Shown: positions 23,601 to 35,208 of the stretch, piece by piece
How positions within the stretch are numbered: position 1 is the stretch's first letter
How the letters are laid out: each line of letters opens with the position of its first letter
Assembly (NCBI GenBank): GCA_963422465.1
Contig: OY730170.1
Coordinates: 3,200,379 to 3,264,378, forward strand
Reading direction: 5' to 3'
Length of the DNA: 64,000 bases
Source of the DNA: Lichina pygmaea
Lineage: Eukaryota; Ascomycota; Lichinomycetes; Lichinales; Lichinaceae
Notes under the pieces: generated by a model
Told to the model about the DNA's origin: nothing
Databases searched by the model: none
Seen by the model: the letters and a program-made list of their open reading frames with translations, nothing else
Position numbers and translations under genes: made by a program

Positions 23601-26031
23601 GTGGCGCTGGAAGAGGGTGAGGAAGACGGCGAAAAGCTGAAGCTGTTGCGTACATCGCTCCTCAAAAAGGGCAATTGGCCAGGCACGAAAATTCAGATCA
23701 AGCCAATGTTCCGGAAACGGAGGGCCGAAGGGCAGTCGAACCCGGTTCGGGCACCACAAGATCAGTCAGAGAACACGGACGCTGCCGTCAAAGGCTCCGG
23801 AGAACAGCGCGTCGAGATTTATACATCGGATGCGCCTAAGGTCCAGAATCCGGACGAGCCCGTGTCATGCGGTGGCCTCAGTCGAACGTTCACGGGAAAT
23901 GCGTCCATTCAGGAGGCGACCCTCTCCCGATTCTCCGCGGAAGAGAACAATCTGGTCTTGGATAAGCTTCAGCTAGTTGTCAAATGGGGCGGCGAGCCCA
24001 CGCACTCTGCCCGGTACCAATCACAAGATCTTGGAGAGAACATGCGAAATGAACTGCTCCTCCTGAATCGGCATGTCTTGGAAGACGTTGCGATATTCTC
24101 CAGTTCGGAGCGTCGAGTCACCACCAGCGGTAAGCGCTTCACCATCAAGGCCCGATTGGCTAGGGAGGATACTGCTGACATGTCGAACAGCCCGGATCTG
24201 GGCGAGCGCCTTTTTGGACCAGAGCGAGATCCCAGAAGACTATATCAAGATCCGTAAGGATCTGCTCGATGACTCCAACGCCGCCAAGGACGAGATGGAC
24301 ACGGTCAAGAAGAAGCTCAAGACGTTGCTCAGAGACGGGAGCAAAGCCCCGCCTCAGTTTGCCTGGCCGAGGGACAATATGCCCGATCCATGCACGGTCT
24401 TGCAGACGGTCGTCAAGCTGATGCGGTTCCACAAAAAGATCATGATCGAAAATTTTGCGAAGCTCAAGAGCGGTGCAGCTTCCTCCTTGGCGGCCCTGTC
24501 CCGGAACGGGCACCCGCCAAGCGAGAGCGACTCGAGGAACGCGGCCGCTGCGAACGGCGACGGCGGCAACGGTGGCGTTGCCAACGTCGCCATTGTCCAA
24601 CCACGATGGTGCTGCCAGGAGGATGCCGAGCTCTTTCGCGAGCGCTGGGAGAAGCTCTTCGCCGAGTTCTGCGACCGAGACAAAGTTGATCCAAGCAAGA
24701 TCTCGGAACTGTACGACACCATGAAATTCGACGCCCTCCACAACCGACAGTTCCTCGAGTGGGTCTTCACCCCGGGCTCTGACGGCCAGGAGGAGAAGGC
24801 CGACGACCACGATGACGATCACGACGACAAGGACGGCGCCAAGAACCACAGAGCCGGCCGGTCCTCGTCGGGAGACGATGAGAGCATCGAGCCGTCGGAG
24901 GCCACTACTCCATCGACCAGGGCCGATACCGAAGAGAACAGCGAGACAGGCAGCGACAACAGGACGCAGATGGGCTCGGCGACCAACCTCGTGCAACGCC
25001 TAGGTCTCCACAGGCGAACGATGGCGGCGGCGGCAGCGCCGACCGAGCCCTACTTTCACCTCTCGACCGGGGGCGGACAGACGCGGGCCAAGGTGGACCG
25101 CCGGCTGGGGAAGCTCCGAGAGCTGTACCGGCTCGCGAAGATACTGTTCGACTACATCTGCCCGCAAGAGTACGGGATCGAGGACGACGAGAAGTTGAAG
25201 ATCGGGCTGCTGACGTCGCTGCCGTTGCTCAAGGAGATTGTCACGGATCTCGAGGAGTTGCAGGCGTCGGAGCAGGCCAAGTCATTCATCTACTTCACCA
25301 AGGAATCGCACATCTACACCCTGCTCAACTGCATCCTCGAAGGCGGGGTGCAGACCAAGATCCAGCGCAGCGCGATCCCGGAACTGGACTACCTGTCCCA
25401 GATCTGCTTCGAGTTGTACGAGTCGGAGAACCGGACCCCGGCCGACGCGCGACCCGACGAGCCGAACACGTTTGACTACAGCATCCGCATCTCGATCTCG
25501 CCCGGTGCCCACGCGTTGGACCCGCTGGACGTTCAACTGGACGCCAAGCACTGCATCGGCTGCGTGCCGCGACGGAGCTTGACGCCGCACGCCGACTGGA
25601 AGCAGGTCATCGAGACGCTCAGGGCCAAGTTTCACACGTACGATCCTGTTCCATTCGGGCTTTCCCCTTCCTCTCCACGTCCAGTTTCCAGCTTGTCTTT
25701 CTACTTGACCTCCCCGCGCTCGTTCGCTTGGCCTTTGCCAAGCGTGTCTCCAATGACCGTTCGAGTTTCTGTCATCGATCCGGTTAGAAATTCTCTGCCG
25801 GGTTGGCCGCTGCCGCTGCCGCTGCTGACTCGGGTCGGCGCCTGTCACAGAGTAAAGTTACCGCAAAGATTTCTAGCGGTCAACCTGTCCGAGAAGGCGT
25901 CTCACCACTTCGACAAGACGACCGGCATGAATGTTCAAGATCGGACGGACGAGGGCAAGGACGGAGCCGACGGTGATTCTGGCGCCGGTGCGGAGGTGAA
26001 TCAACCGGTCTCGAACACGTCCATGACTTGA
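20678..26031 (+). CDS. VIP1: Diphosphoinositol-pentakisphosphate kinase (PPIP5K/Vip1)
   Basis: Seven exons: 20678-20915, 20969-21664, 21721-21867, 21925-21946 (22 nt), 22133-24129, 24191-25637 and 25851-26031, about 1575 residues. After a Ser-rich disordered N-terminus, the ATP-grasp kinase begins near residue 312 (PLFGVIGVCALDVKARSKPS, WPECDFLISFFSEGFPLDKA, KPFCVNDL, LWDRRLCLRILDD) and runs through CGFDLLR and SYVIDVNGWSFVK. A Pro-rich linker leads to the histidine-acid-phosphatase-like domain from about residue 800 (VVRHADRTPKQKFKF, FIYFTKESHIYTLLNCILEG). Vip1 enzymes phosphorylate InsP6/InsP7 on the 1-position; the C-terminal domain opposes this. Products regulate phosphate signalling and, in fission yeast, the cytoskeleton. 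The last intron (213 nt) has a length divisible by three and no in-frame stop, so a retained form would add 71 residues. The start is chosen because splicing of a 53-nt first intron keeps frame; the N-terminus is the least certain part. Confidence 0.94.
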
Positions 26032-26314
26032 ACCACGCGGCCTTTCCTTACTTAGCTTGGCTGGGTCGTGTCTCGGCCGGTCTCGATCTCGTCGCCAGAT
26101 CGCAAAATTCTCACGAGTCAAAAGGCCTCGCGCCGGCGTTTCCAAGGCCCCAAGCGAGGCTGGCAAACCTTTCATCGAGGCATGTGAATGCAGTCGAAGT
26201 TTTCGACTTGGCCGTCATGCCGTATGCGGTTTCCCTCGACGCTCAGATCGCCTCTCTGTTCGCGACCACTTCGGACGATGATGATCTCTGTGTGGTCGTC
26301 ATCGTCATCGTCAG

Positions 26315-26385
<71 letters not shown>

Positions 26386-28296
26386 TCGTCCTTCTCGTCA
26401 TGATCATCACCATCCAGAAACCTTGAACGGTGCGGGCTTCAGATTCCATCCTCGCTCCCAACCTTCGTCACTCAACAACATGGCAACTTCGGCTCGGGTT
26501 CGTGCCCCAACAGAGAACCGCGGACTCTCTTTTACACTTTAGGCGGTGGAAGTTCGTGGCCAAGGTACTGCACTACCACGATTAGAGGTATCCACTGGTA
26601 CGTAACGTACCGTAGACCCGAGCCACGGCTCTGTCTAACCGTGTCCAAGGATATTCCGTGCATCGTACTGTACATACCTACCGTGGCTCGAAGTATCCTT
26701 TCCTTTTTCCTGCGGCCGGGCCAGTCACTGCCGCTCATCAGCCTCGAGGGGAAGCGTTGAAATCAACCACAAAAGTAAAGCAGGGTGGCGTCGTCATTTT
26801 GCCAGGGCACTGCCGTGCCGACGTGCGTCTTGCTTCCTTTTCCCAAGTTCCACCGCTCCTTCTCGACCGTATCGTCGTTTGGCTGGTTGTCGATGAGTAG
26901 CGCTCGTCCGGTACGACAGCGTTGCTCCCGAGCGTCACTTGCAGCGGCCTTTCGGCGTCTCCGCCTGAACGAGTCCGTCGGCGTTACGGCTCCTGTCGTC
27001 AAGCTCGGAGCGCCAGAGGCAAGAACGGACCATGATCGAAAGCATCGTGAGCGTCGGTCACGATCCCAAGGATGGCCCAAGGCCGACACCGAGCCACCTA
27101 AGGCTCGGTCCATCGTACGGGTACGTATCACCGAACAGACTGAAACAGGAAAAGGCGCGGCGGACAAGTTTGCTGTACAGCCATGTGGGGACACGTCCCC
27201 AGCGATTGGGCCTCGACCTGACGACGATCTGACAATGACTCGAGTCGAGAGTAACCAGACCGGCCTGGTCGGCGGCATGTTCGTAGGAGTACGTGTGTGT
27301 GTGCGTACACGTACATGAGCACACCGATCTCGTCCTCCACCTCCATCGCCATCTCCTCATCCTCGATCTCGTCCTCCTCCGTCCGGGGAGAACAAAGGAT
27401 GGGAACGCTCGAACAACAAGCCAGAACAAAGACATTGAATGCAACATGTTCCGATAGCCGAACGATGTCCAACGGACACCACCGTGACAAGATGCAAGAT
27501 ACCCGTTGTCTCTCCTGGGGTGCTACGACATTCACAGCGGTGTGACAGCCGAAACCCCCCGGCCCCCTCCTCTCTTCCTACCTACCCAACAGCGCGACAA
27601 AGCAGTTTGTACGTACAGTATGTACCGTATCGCTGCTTGACACGGTAGCTCTAGCGCCTGAGCCCCAGTACGTACGGTGACGTACGTACTGTAAGCTCCT
27701 TTTCTGGTAGTCGCTCACGCTACTGTACTGTTACGTAGGGTACGTACAGTACAGTCAAATTTGCTGAAACACTCCGATAGTCTTGTCGTGAAAGGAGGGA
27801 AGAAAAGCCCAAGGTCGTCATGAGCGATTGCTGAATCTTGGCTCAGCAAGCGCTTTGGCCACGAAGGTACTTACGTACCTGCCGCACTTATTCTTCAACG
27901 GGCGCAGATCTGTCCGACCGGATGCTTAGTCAGCATCGAATTAGTCAGCAAGCATCGGGTCCCTACAGTACCCCGTACGAGGTACGTACGTACGGTAGTC
28001 GTTTCAAGACCCGAGGATGATTGTGCCGTCAGCACTTTCTGCGATACGCGATCAAGACGTGACAGCACAATCTACTCAGCTCCGTACACTCTTTATCAGA
28101 TTTCCCCCCACTGCCTGCGTGGCGTGGGAATGGTCGGGTTGATACTGTTTCGGTGTAGTAGCATCAGTAGTAATAGCAGCGGCAGTAGCAGCAGGAGCGG
28201 GAGCACAATCGATCATTGGAGTCATCTCGTGCTGCCACTACTGCTGCTGCTAACACCACTACTACTACGTACTACTGCTGCTCCTGCTGCTGCTGC
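26032..28296. other. Intergenic with hexanucleotide run and TACGTA clusters
   Basis: No gene was recognised. A (CGTCCT)n hexanucleotide tract lies at about 26319-26384. TACGTA/GTAC clusters lie at 26598-26612 and 27607-27990. Open frames around 26785-27318 on both strands lack recognisable motifs. A CTG/CAG/CTA-rich low-complexity stretch fills 28140-28296. Confidence 0.45.
26319..26384 (+). repeat. (CGTCCT)n hexanucleotide microsatellite
   Basis: About 10-11 near-perfect copies of a CGTCCT unit, shortly after the VIP1 stop codon and therefore possibly in its 3' untranslated region. Confidence 0.85.
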
Positions 28297-28298
28297 TA

Positions 28299-28439
28299 CA
28301 GTGGGGGTCCGTAAGTGCTAGAAAAAGTTCTCTCATAACTTTAGCAGTAGTTTTCTCATCACCCACCACTTCACGGTAATCTATGAAGAAACGACAAAAG
28401 TCACAAGAAACTTCCTTCTAGCACTTACGGCCCCCACTG
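28299..28439. mobile_element. 141-bp MITE with TA target duplication (Tc1/mariner type)
   Basis: The ends form terminal inverted repeats of about 25 bp: CAGTGGGGGTCCGTAAGTGC on the left and, reverse-complemented, CAGTGGGGGCCGTAAGTGCT on the right, followed by a further shared TAGAA. The element is flanked on both sides by TA (28297-28298 and 28440-28441), the target duplicated by Tc1/mariner and fungal Fot1/pogo transposases. It is far too short to encode a transposase. It sits within a CTG/CTA-rich low-complexity stretch. Confidence 0.85.
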
Positions 28440-28441
28440 TA

Positions 28442-31400
28442 GGACTACTACAGCTGCTATTGGGCTATTGCGACGAGCTAGCCCTACTCCTACTCCTACT
28501 TCCACTTACCGTGTCCGCATCAGAACACGCCGGATTGATCACGTACGTACCATCAACTCTGCCGGCGAATCGCGTCGGCCGACGTTCGCTCGCCGCTGCT
28601 GGCTGGCTGACCGCGCTGACGACCGAACAGGAAAGGCAGAGTGTGGGAACGCTGATGGCCGAATGCAGTGAGCCTAGATGGCTAGATGGATCGGATATGC
28701 TAACACCCTTGATGGCAATACAACGAGACGGTCTAGATCAGTACGGATAACAGATCTCATCGGCGGTAAGCCGATCTCGTGTTAGGATCGTGACAACATA
28801 CCACAGCATTTGCCCTACGCTTTCATGTACCGGACCGTCGCCACAGGGATCACTTGCGGACCGAGATGTATACGTACGTGAGAAGTCGGTGTCCAGAGAT
28901 CACGGTTGATTCTGAAGTACTTCTACCGCAGATCTCCCCGAGAGAGTACTTTAGGATCGACCTTGATTTCTGGCCACTGACCTCGTACGTACCGCCCGTC
29001 GACGGCACCATTGCTCGGTCCAGAACCTACGAGTAGCTCCACAAGTACGGAGGTACGGACTATCCAAACGGGCCCTAAAGAACCACGTCCAATGGGGATG
29101 GCAGGGCAGGGGTCGACGTGGGTAGTCCGCAATCCAGAACCGGGATTCAGACCAGGGGGGGGGGGGGGGGGGGGGGAATGGCCAGTCGACGCCCAAAAAG
29201 AGAAGGCCCTGCATACGGCGCCGAAAGCCGCCGGTCAGGACGTACGAAATCACTTCAGAATTCGAACGGCCATCTCTGATTTGTTCCAGCGCTTGGACCT
29301 CGAGAAAAAAAAAGGCCCGACGGGTCAAGTCGCAAGATCTGAATGACGCTGCAGAATGCAGCCCGTTCGGGTAGTAGGTTAGTTTCAATCAAGAGCTACA
29401 GCATGGAGCTATGGCCGGCCGCCTAACAGCGGCTGACCCTGAACATCACAGCGGCAGAACACATCAAGTGCAGTCCCGTACGTAGGTACCGCTAGGGCTA
29501 CCGTACGCTAGCCAGATCACCCTTTCTGTCCCACAGTGCATTAAACTTTGCCGCCTCACATCCATGATCCTTGCAGCAGGCCATCATGGCCCCCCCCCCA
29601 AGATCAATCGGCAGACTGGATGTCGAGTGCATTTCCGGACCCAGGATGCGAACGACGGAGAGGAGAGGAGAGAAGCTTGACGGGGGCGTCGGGCCCAGGG
29701 GGAGATACCGATCTCTGCTGGAAAAGGCGGCTTGGGAAAGCCATGTCGACCTGGCGGCAAAAAGCGAGACGACGGAGTCGACGACAAGGCCGGAGCAGCG
29801 AAGGGACGAGCACTCGCGAGTGGGACGAGGAACACCAAAGGCGCATGCGACCTGCGGCTTTCTTTGTGATGATCTGCCCTCGCAGGCCTCGCCCCACCGC
29901 CGTCGCCTCTTGGCGGCGGCTCCTCCTGCTTCGGAGAAGGGACGAGCAAGAGAAAGGGTGGGGAAGAGGCGTCGACCCAAGTGCCTGGCGTCACGACCAA
30001 CAGACCTTGTACCCGCTTGATCGGATGCGCCAGTCACATTCGCGACAGCCACTTGGACCGGGGCCGAGCGGAGCGGCGCGACGCCCTTCCGAAGCGGTCT
30101 GGACGGAGAGGGAAGCGAGCGAGCGAGCGAGCGCGGTGTCGTCGGCCATCAGATCGAGGGACCGAGCGAGACGACGCTCGACGGACGGGGGCCTCTGGGG
30201 GCGATGTGCTGCTCCGACGCGGTCCATCGCCAGGACCCTCGGCACCAGCGTCAGCAACGGCATCACCATCACCATCATCTGACGACTGCGGCAACGCTCG
30301 TTCGAGTCAGGCCCGCATCGTCTGTTGCCTTCCATCCCCCTTCACGCCGCTCGTCGTTGCCACCGGCGACCTCGCGGGCAAGAGACGCCGGTCTTCTTCT
30401 TCGATTGAACTCTTCCAATGAGAAGAGCTTTCTCGACCATCCGCATACCCTCGGCTGTTTGCGACTCCAAAGGCAGCGCAACGAGCTGGACGGCGAAGTC
30501 GACGGGACAAACACCGTCACTCTCGAATACAGCAAGCTCGACATGGGCTGAAACCGCCCGAGCGCGGTATAATTACGTACATGTGGATAGCTCAGCGGCG
30601 GAACAGTGCCGATTCGTCAGATGGACGACTGGACCCTCGGCGTGGCGCGGAATCCGGCCACACCATCGCGGCTGCTACCGCGATGTCCCTCCGGCAGTGC
30701 ACACGGACATGCGTACGACGCCGACGGACCAGATGCAAAAGTCCTCCTTGCGATGGCTCTTGTGTGTTTACTAATCAATTACGTACGTACATCCGCCTTC
30801 CCCATTCCCGGGCTCGCACAGCGCCATCCTAAAAAACCTTATCGGAGGGGATACTCGATCTGAGCAACCGTCTCCTTTTATCACGTGAGTTTCTTTTTCT
30901 TACATCTACGGCCGACAAGCTTTGTTTTTGCACGGTACCACTATCCGGTTCGGCGTACTGTAGTACGTACCGTTCGTGGGTACCGCTGTACAGACCTTAT
31001 CTCCAATCTGGCGCCCTTTGAGCCTTTCATCTTCTGGAACGCAGACGATGCCGGTACTTGGTACGTCTTCCGTACGTAGTCCGTATAGTGCGTACAGTAC
31101 GTACCGAGTACCTTCCTCTGCGGAGATGTTTACCGGTACTTGCCTGCCTGCCTCGTGGATCAAAGCCGATCACGCCGTACTACCGCACGCATGGGGGGGG
31201 GGGGGGGGGGGGGGGGGGGCCCGATTCTTGCTGGAAAAGCCTAACCCTTCACACCCCCCCCCCCCCCCCTCCCCGCGCCAGCCCTGGCCGGCGTCCCTGA
31301 ACATCAAGCACAATCAACAAATTTTTTTTTTTCTTTCTTCCAGGCCACTCGCTTGGCATGGACCTTCTCTCTCACTCACGGTACCTGTACTGAAGCTCTT

Positions 31401-31464
31401 CTTGTCCTTCTTCAACCTCCTCCTCCTCCTCCTCCTCCCTCGCAACCCGCAACCGGCCTGGTAT

Positions 31465-31495
<31 letters not shown>

Positions 31496-32233
31496 GCGGC
31501 CTTCTGACATTATACCGAGGTGGAGCTTGATCTCTCTCTCAAAGACATTTGACGAAACGTTGATTTCCTGGCTTCGCTCGGCGCTTCGCTCGGCGCTTCG
31601 CCAAAGGAGGGATGAAAGGATGGGGAAAGAAGGGGGGGAGGGGGAGGGGGAGGGGGGGGGGGGGGGGGGGTCGAGGGTTCGATCCCCGTCAGGAAAGCTC
31701 ATGGTGTCCGTTGGCGGATAAAAATTATAGGCCCGGCCGGGCCGATACTCGTACACGGCTAGATGCTTCGACAACCGTGGAAGGCTTGCTTCCATCGAGA
31801 AAGGGTCGACGACGATGACAAAGAGGAGCCGACCGGAACCAGTGTCAGAGCGTCGAGGACCGGCGTCGGAGCTTTTAAAGAGCCCTCCATCGGCTGCAAA
31901 GCCCCGACAGTCAGGTTCATCTCGGACGTTTTCCCCAGTCGTCATCGCCGCCGTCTTCGTCTCCAGCAAACGCACCCCCCCAGTCCGTCATGCAGGGTCG
32001 TCTATAGCCGCCTTCGATCAGTCCAAGCCTCGCCCTCGGTGCCCGTCCTCCAGCACCGCTCCCTACGGACACTACAGACACGACGCTGGATCCGGGGGCT
32101 CCTCGACCCATCACCTGCCCGGCTGTTTCCAGGAGAAGCGGAAGCCGAGACCGTCCTCAGCCAGGTCCGACCCTGGCCGTCCACCGTCGACCTTCCCTCC
32201 AGGACGCATCGCCGGCGGTCCCGCAAGGCCGCC
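28442..32233. other. Gene-poor GC-rich stretch with long poly-G/poly-C tracts
   Basis: No gene was recognised. Homopolymer tracts: G22 at 29155-29176, G27 at 31193-31219, C16 at 31254-31269, C29 at 31467-31495 and G19 at 31652-31670. TACGTA-rich clusters lie near 28980-29050, 30780-30790 and 30960-31110. 29500-30550 has few stops on both strands because of high GC content, but no frame resembles a known protein. GCTTCGCTCGGC is tandemly repeated at 31571-31600. Confidence 0.45.
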
Positions 32234-32398
32234 ATGTCCGCCGAGACGGACTGTCAACACTCGTTCACGATGATCAAGAGCGACACGACCTTGATCCTCT
32301 GGCACTGTGGCATGTGCCACTCGGGACCTCACTGGTTCATCTTCGAGTGCACCTACTGCAAGCTGAAGACATGCCGTCAATGCGCGTCGAACACCTAG
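32234..32398 (+). CDS. Possible 54-residue Cys-rich (zinc-binding type) protein
   Basis: The frame begins at an ATG in a strong context (GCCGCCATGTCC) and encodes a compact Cys/His-rich chain: a CQHSF start, ILWHCGMCHSGPHWFIFEC, then CTYCKLKTCRQC near the end. The spacing (C-x-H, C-x2-C, C-x2-C, C-x2-C) could bind two zinc ions, in the style of ZZ- or IBR-like knuckles. The same frame is open upstream to 31763 with low-complexity Arg/Ser/Pro sequence, so this may be the last exon of a longer gene. The aromatic GPHWFIFEC core between Cys pairs looks like genuine protein. I do not know its function. Confidence 0.45.
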   Translation: MSAETDCQHSFTMIKSDTTLILWHCGMCHSGPHWFIFECTYCKLKTCRQCASNT

Positions 32399-34496
32399 GA
32401 GCCGCGGCCGAGGCCGCCGCGGCCGGACTGGAGCGGGTCGGCGGCGTCGCGGAGGCGCCGTCGACGAGGAGGGGTCGTTCGGCTCTAGGCTGTCTCTGGG
32501 CCTCGGCCGGCGCGAAGCTTGGGAGAGATGGACCTTCGACAAGCCATCGTCGTGAGTTTGGCTCGCTTCTCACTTCTTTGGACCGTCGCTGGCCCGTCAC
32601 CGTACCAAGTACTTGCGTACTCTACGGTCCAGTTCGACACTAGGATCAACCCCCGGGCCGCTAGTCGATGCATTGGCTGACCGGCTCAAACAGCGATCCG
32701 GCCCCGGCCTGTCTCTCAACGATCGTCGTCGTCCTCTCGTCCATCGGCCTCGACTGTCTCCGCGCTCGCTCGTCCTCTCCGTCCGGGCTTTGAAAAGGAC
32801 CGTCTGCACGCATCGCATCTTGCATTGGCGCGTTTCGCTTTCCTCGGCCGGTGCCTGGGCTGTTGTTTGCCTGTCTCTGCTTGGCGTTGGAAGACGGTGG
32901 CGATGATGGGTTGAAGTTGGGACCGCCGTGCTCTCCCTACGACGCAGTCCCTGTCGAAGTCCGGTCTTGAATCGTCCATGTTGCGCCGTCCGCCCCTTCC
33001 TTTTTCCTCGGGTGATGATCGTCGGTGCCACATTTCGGCACGGCCTTTAAAGTTTTCTGCATGGTCGTACGTACGAGACTAGTACGTACGTATGTACATC
33101 CGTACCGTACGCTACGCTACTCTTCCACCGCGCAATCTTGCCGGCTCGTGCGTTCCAGATCGCCTTCCCCGCCCACCCCCCTTGCCAGGTCTCCTGTCCG
33201 GCCGTCTCTTTGCGGCATTGCGCGCTTGTACTACTAGTTGGTAGATACGTCCAGTACGGTAGTCTGTTCGTACCGTGGACTGGCTGCTTCAAGTCCATAT
33301 CATCGTACGTATTACCGGTACACGATCTCGCCAACACTCAAGACAGACAAAGTCTCTCCACACTCCGTCCAACCCCCAAGTCCAACACCCCAGTTTGCCC
33401 GCCCATCTTCACGTGCAAGTGATGTTTCCTGAGATCCTGTCTGTGTAGATGGCAGGAGTGTACCGGACGGGAGTACGGAAGTGCTCCATTCCCCATCCCG
33501 TTCCACGCACAGAACTGCACTCCCAGAAGTCGAAAAGGTCTCGGATCACTTGATTACAGTACCGTTCCATCTGTCGAAGCTGGACACCACCACCACCACC
33601 ACCACCACCACCATCGGTACGGTATATGAGCCGAGCGTTCATCCCCACTCTCTGTTTTCAGCCAGACTTTTTCCACCAAAGGACCGGTGCCCTGCTGTGT
33701 GTCCCTGGGCAAGGAAAGTGGATGATTTGACGCGATCAAGATCCAGAGACAAATCATGTCAGTGATCGGTCCTACTACTGCCTCTTCTCAGAACGGCAAG
33801 AGTGGGAGAATAACAACCTGCAAAGGGCTGAGGTAGTCGGTCCCAAGTGCAGACAAGTAGTACTAGAGTTGTCTGTCTGTGCTGCCACACTTTACTGTAT
33901 GTCCGACTGTTCCAACTAGACACTCACACATGTAGAAGGGAATACAAGACTTGCAGAGCTTTGCCTGCTCTTTGAAAGCGTCCGTACGGTTGGGACTGAC
34001 CTGGCATGCAACGAAAGAAAGGATGCATCTCCACCGACAGAGAGTCTTGGGGTGAGGCACCGACACCTACCGTGACAAGTAGTGGCTCTGCCACCCCTTC
34101 AGTTGGATGTAGTGTACATCATCCTCCTGCAGCTGCAGCAGCAGCAGCAGCAGCGCTGCTGCACCCATCACGGCGCTACGTATCTCTCCTCCATTCCTGG
34201 ACATTCAAGAACCTGAGTGAGTGTTACAGGGTGGGGCACCACCGCACACAGAGCTGTCTGTGGTGGACACAAAGCCTCAGGCACAGGTTGCCACAGTCAG
34301 CAACTTGGGCAGAGCGCTTGTGTAGCTAGGAGAAGCAAGGTGAGGAGGCTGGAGCTAGGAGTAGTCTATGCGGTAGGTAGTCTGCTTGCTGGCTAGCATG
34401 ATCAATCAACATGCGTCACGCGCACACCGAGCACTCTGCCTGGGTAGAAGTCAGCACCTGTTGCTCTGCGAGGAGTTCACTGCTGGGCACCCTGCC
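32399..34496. other. Intergenic, TACGTA clusters and short microsatellites
   Basis: No gene was recognised. TACGTA clusters lie at 33063-33120 and 33240-33320. An (ACC)n run lies at 33588-33613 and a CAG run at about 34132-34155. Confidence 0.45.
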
Positions 34497-35208
34497 AGTG
34501 AGCCCTGCAGTGCAGCATGGTCAAACTCAGTGTGTCAGTCCCTAGCAGTGAGCCCTGCAGTGCTGCATGGTCAAACTCAGTGTGTCAGTCCCTAGCAGTG
34601 AGCCCTGCAGTGCTGCATGGTCAAACTCAGTGTGTCAGTCCCTAGCAGTGAGCCCTGCAGTGCTGCATGGTCAAACTCAGTGTGTCAGTCCCTAGCAGTG
34701 AGCCCTGCAGTGCTGCATGGTCAAACTCAGTGTGTCAGTCCCTAGCAGTGAGCCCTGCAGTGCTGCATGGTCAAACTCAGTGTGTCAGTCCCTAGCAGTG
34801 AGCCCTGCAGCACAGCATGGTCGAGCTCAGCGTGTCGGTCCCTAGCAGTGAGCCCTGCAGCGCAGCATAGTCAAACTCAGCATGTCAGTCCCTAGCAGTG
34901 AGCCCTGCAGCGCAGCATGGTCGAACTCAGCGACGTAGTGTCGGTCCCTAGCAGTGAGCCCTGCAGCACAGCGTGGTCAAACTCAGCGTGTCGGTCCCTA
35001 GCAGTGAGCCCTGCAGCGCTACATAGTCAAACTCAGCATGTCAGTCCCTAGCAGTGAGCCCTGCAGCGCAGCATGGTCGAACTCAGCGACGTAGTGTCGG
35101 TCCCTAGCAGTGAGCCCTGCAGCACAGCATGGTCAAACTCAGCGTGTCGGTCCCTAGCAGTGAGCCCTGCAGCGCTGCATGGTCGAACTCAGCGTGTCGG
35201 TCTACGAC
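34497..35208 (+). repeat. 50-bp minisatellite, 14 copies
   Basis: Units start with AGTGAGCCCTGCAG at 34497, 34547, 34597, 34647, 34697, 34747, 34797, 34847, 34897, 34953, 35003, 35053, 35109 and 35159. The period is 50 bp except units 9 and 12, which carry an extra GACGTA (56 bp). Units 2-6 look identical; later units are diverged. Units 9-11 and 12-14 look like a duplicated three-unit block of about 156 bp. Because 50 is not divisible by 3, reading frames rotate and the array is unlikely to encode protein. Confidence 0.92.

Noticed and set aside
11908-26031. Inositol metabolism cluster (inositol monophosphatase plus VIP1)
   Set aside because: The genes are 7 kb apart, separated by UTP21 and a LINE remnant, in different promoter units; proximity is probably chance.
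28460-28750. Frame with a signal-peptide-like start
   Set aside because: Starts with TTG rather than ATG, lies at the edge of a MITE in low-complexity CTC/CTA sequence, and continues without a family match.
29548-30282. Large overlapping open frames on both strands
   Set aside because: High GC content removes stops in several frames at once; none shows domains, conserved blocks or plausible introns.
31660-31700. tRNA T-arm-like sequence GGGTTCGATCCCCGTC
   Set aside because: The stem has a mismatch, the upstream sequence is a G run, and no D- or anticodon arm can be folded.
34497-35208. Regular 50-bp repeats resembling a CRISPR array
   Set aside because: Units are contiguous with no unique spacers, and the genome is eukaryotic; it is a minisatellite.
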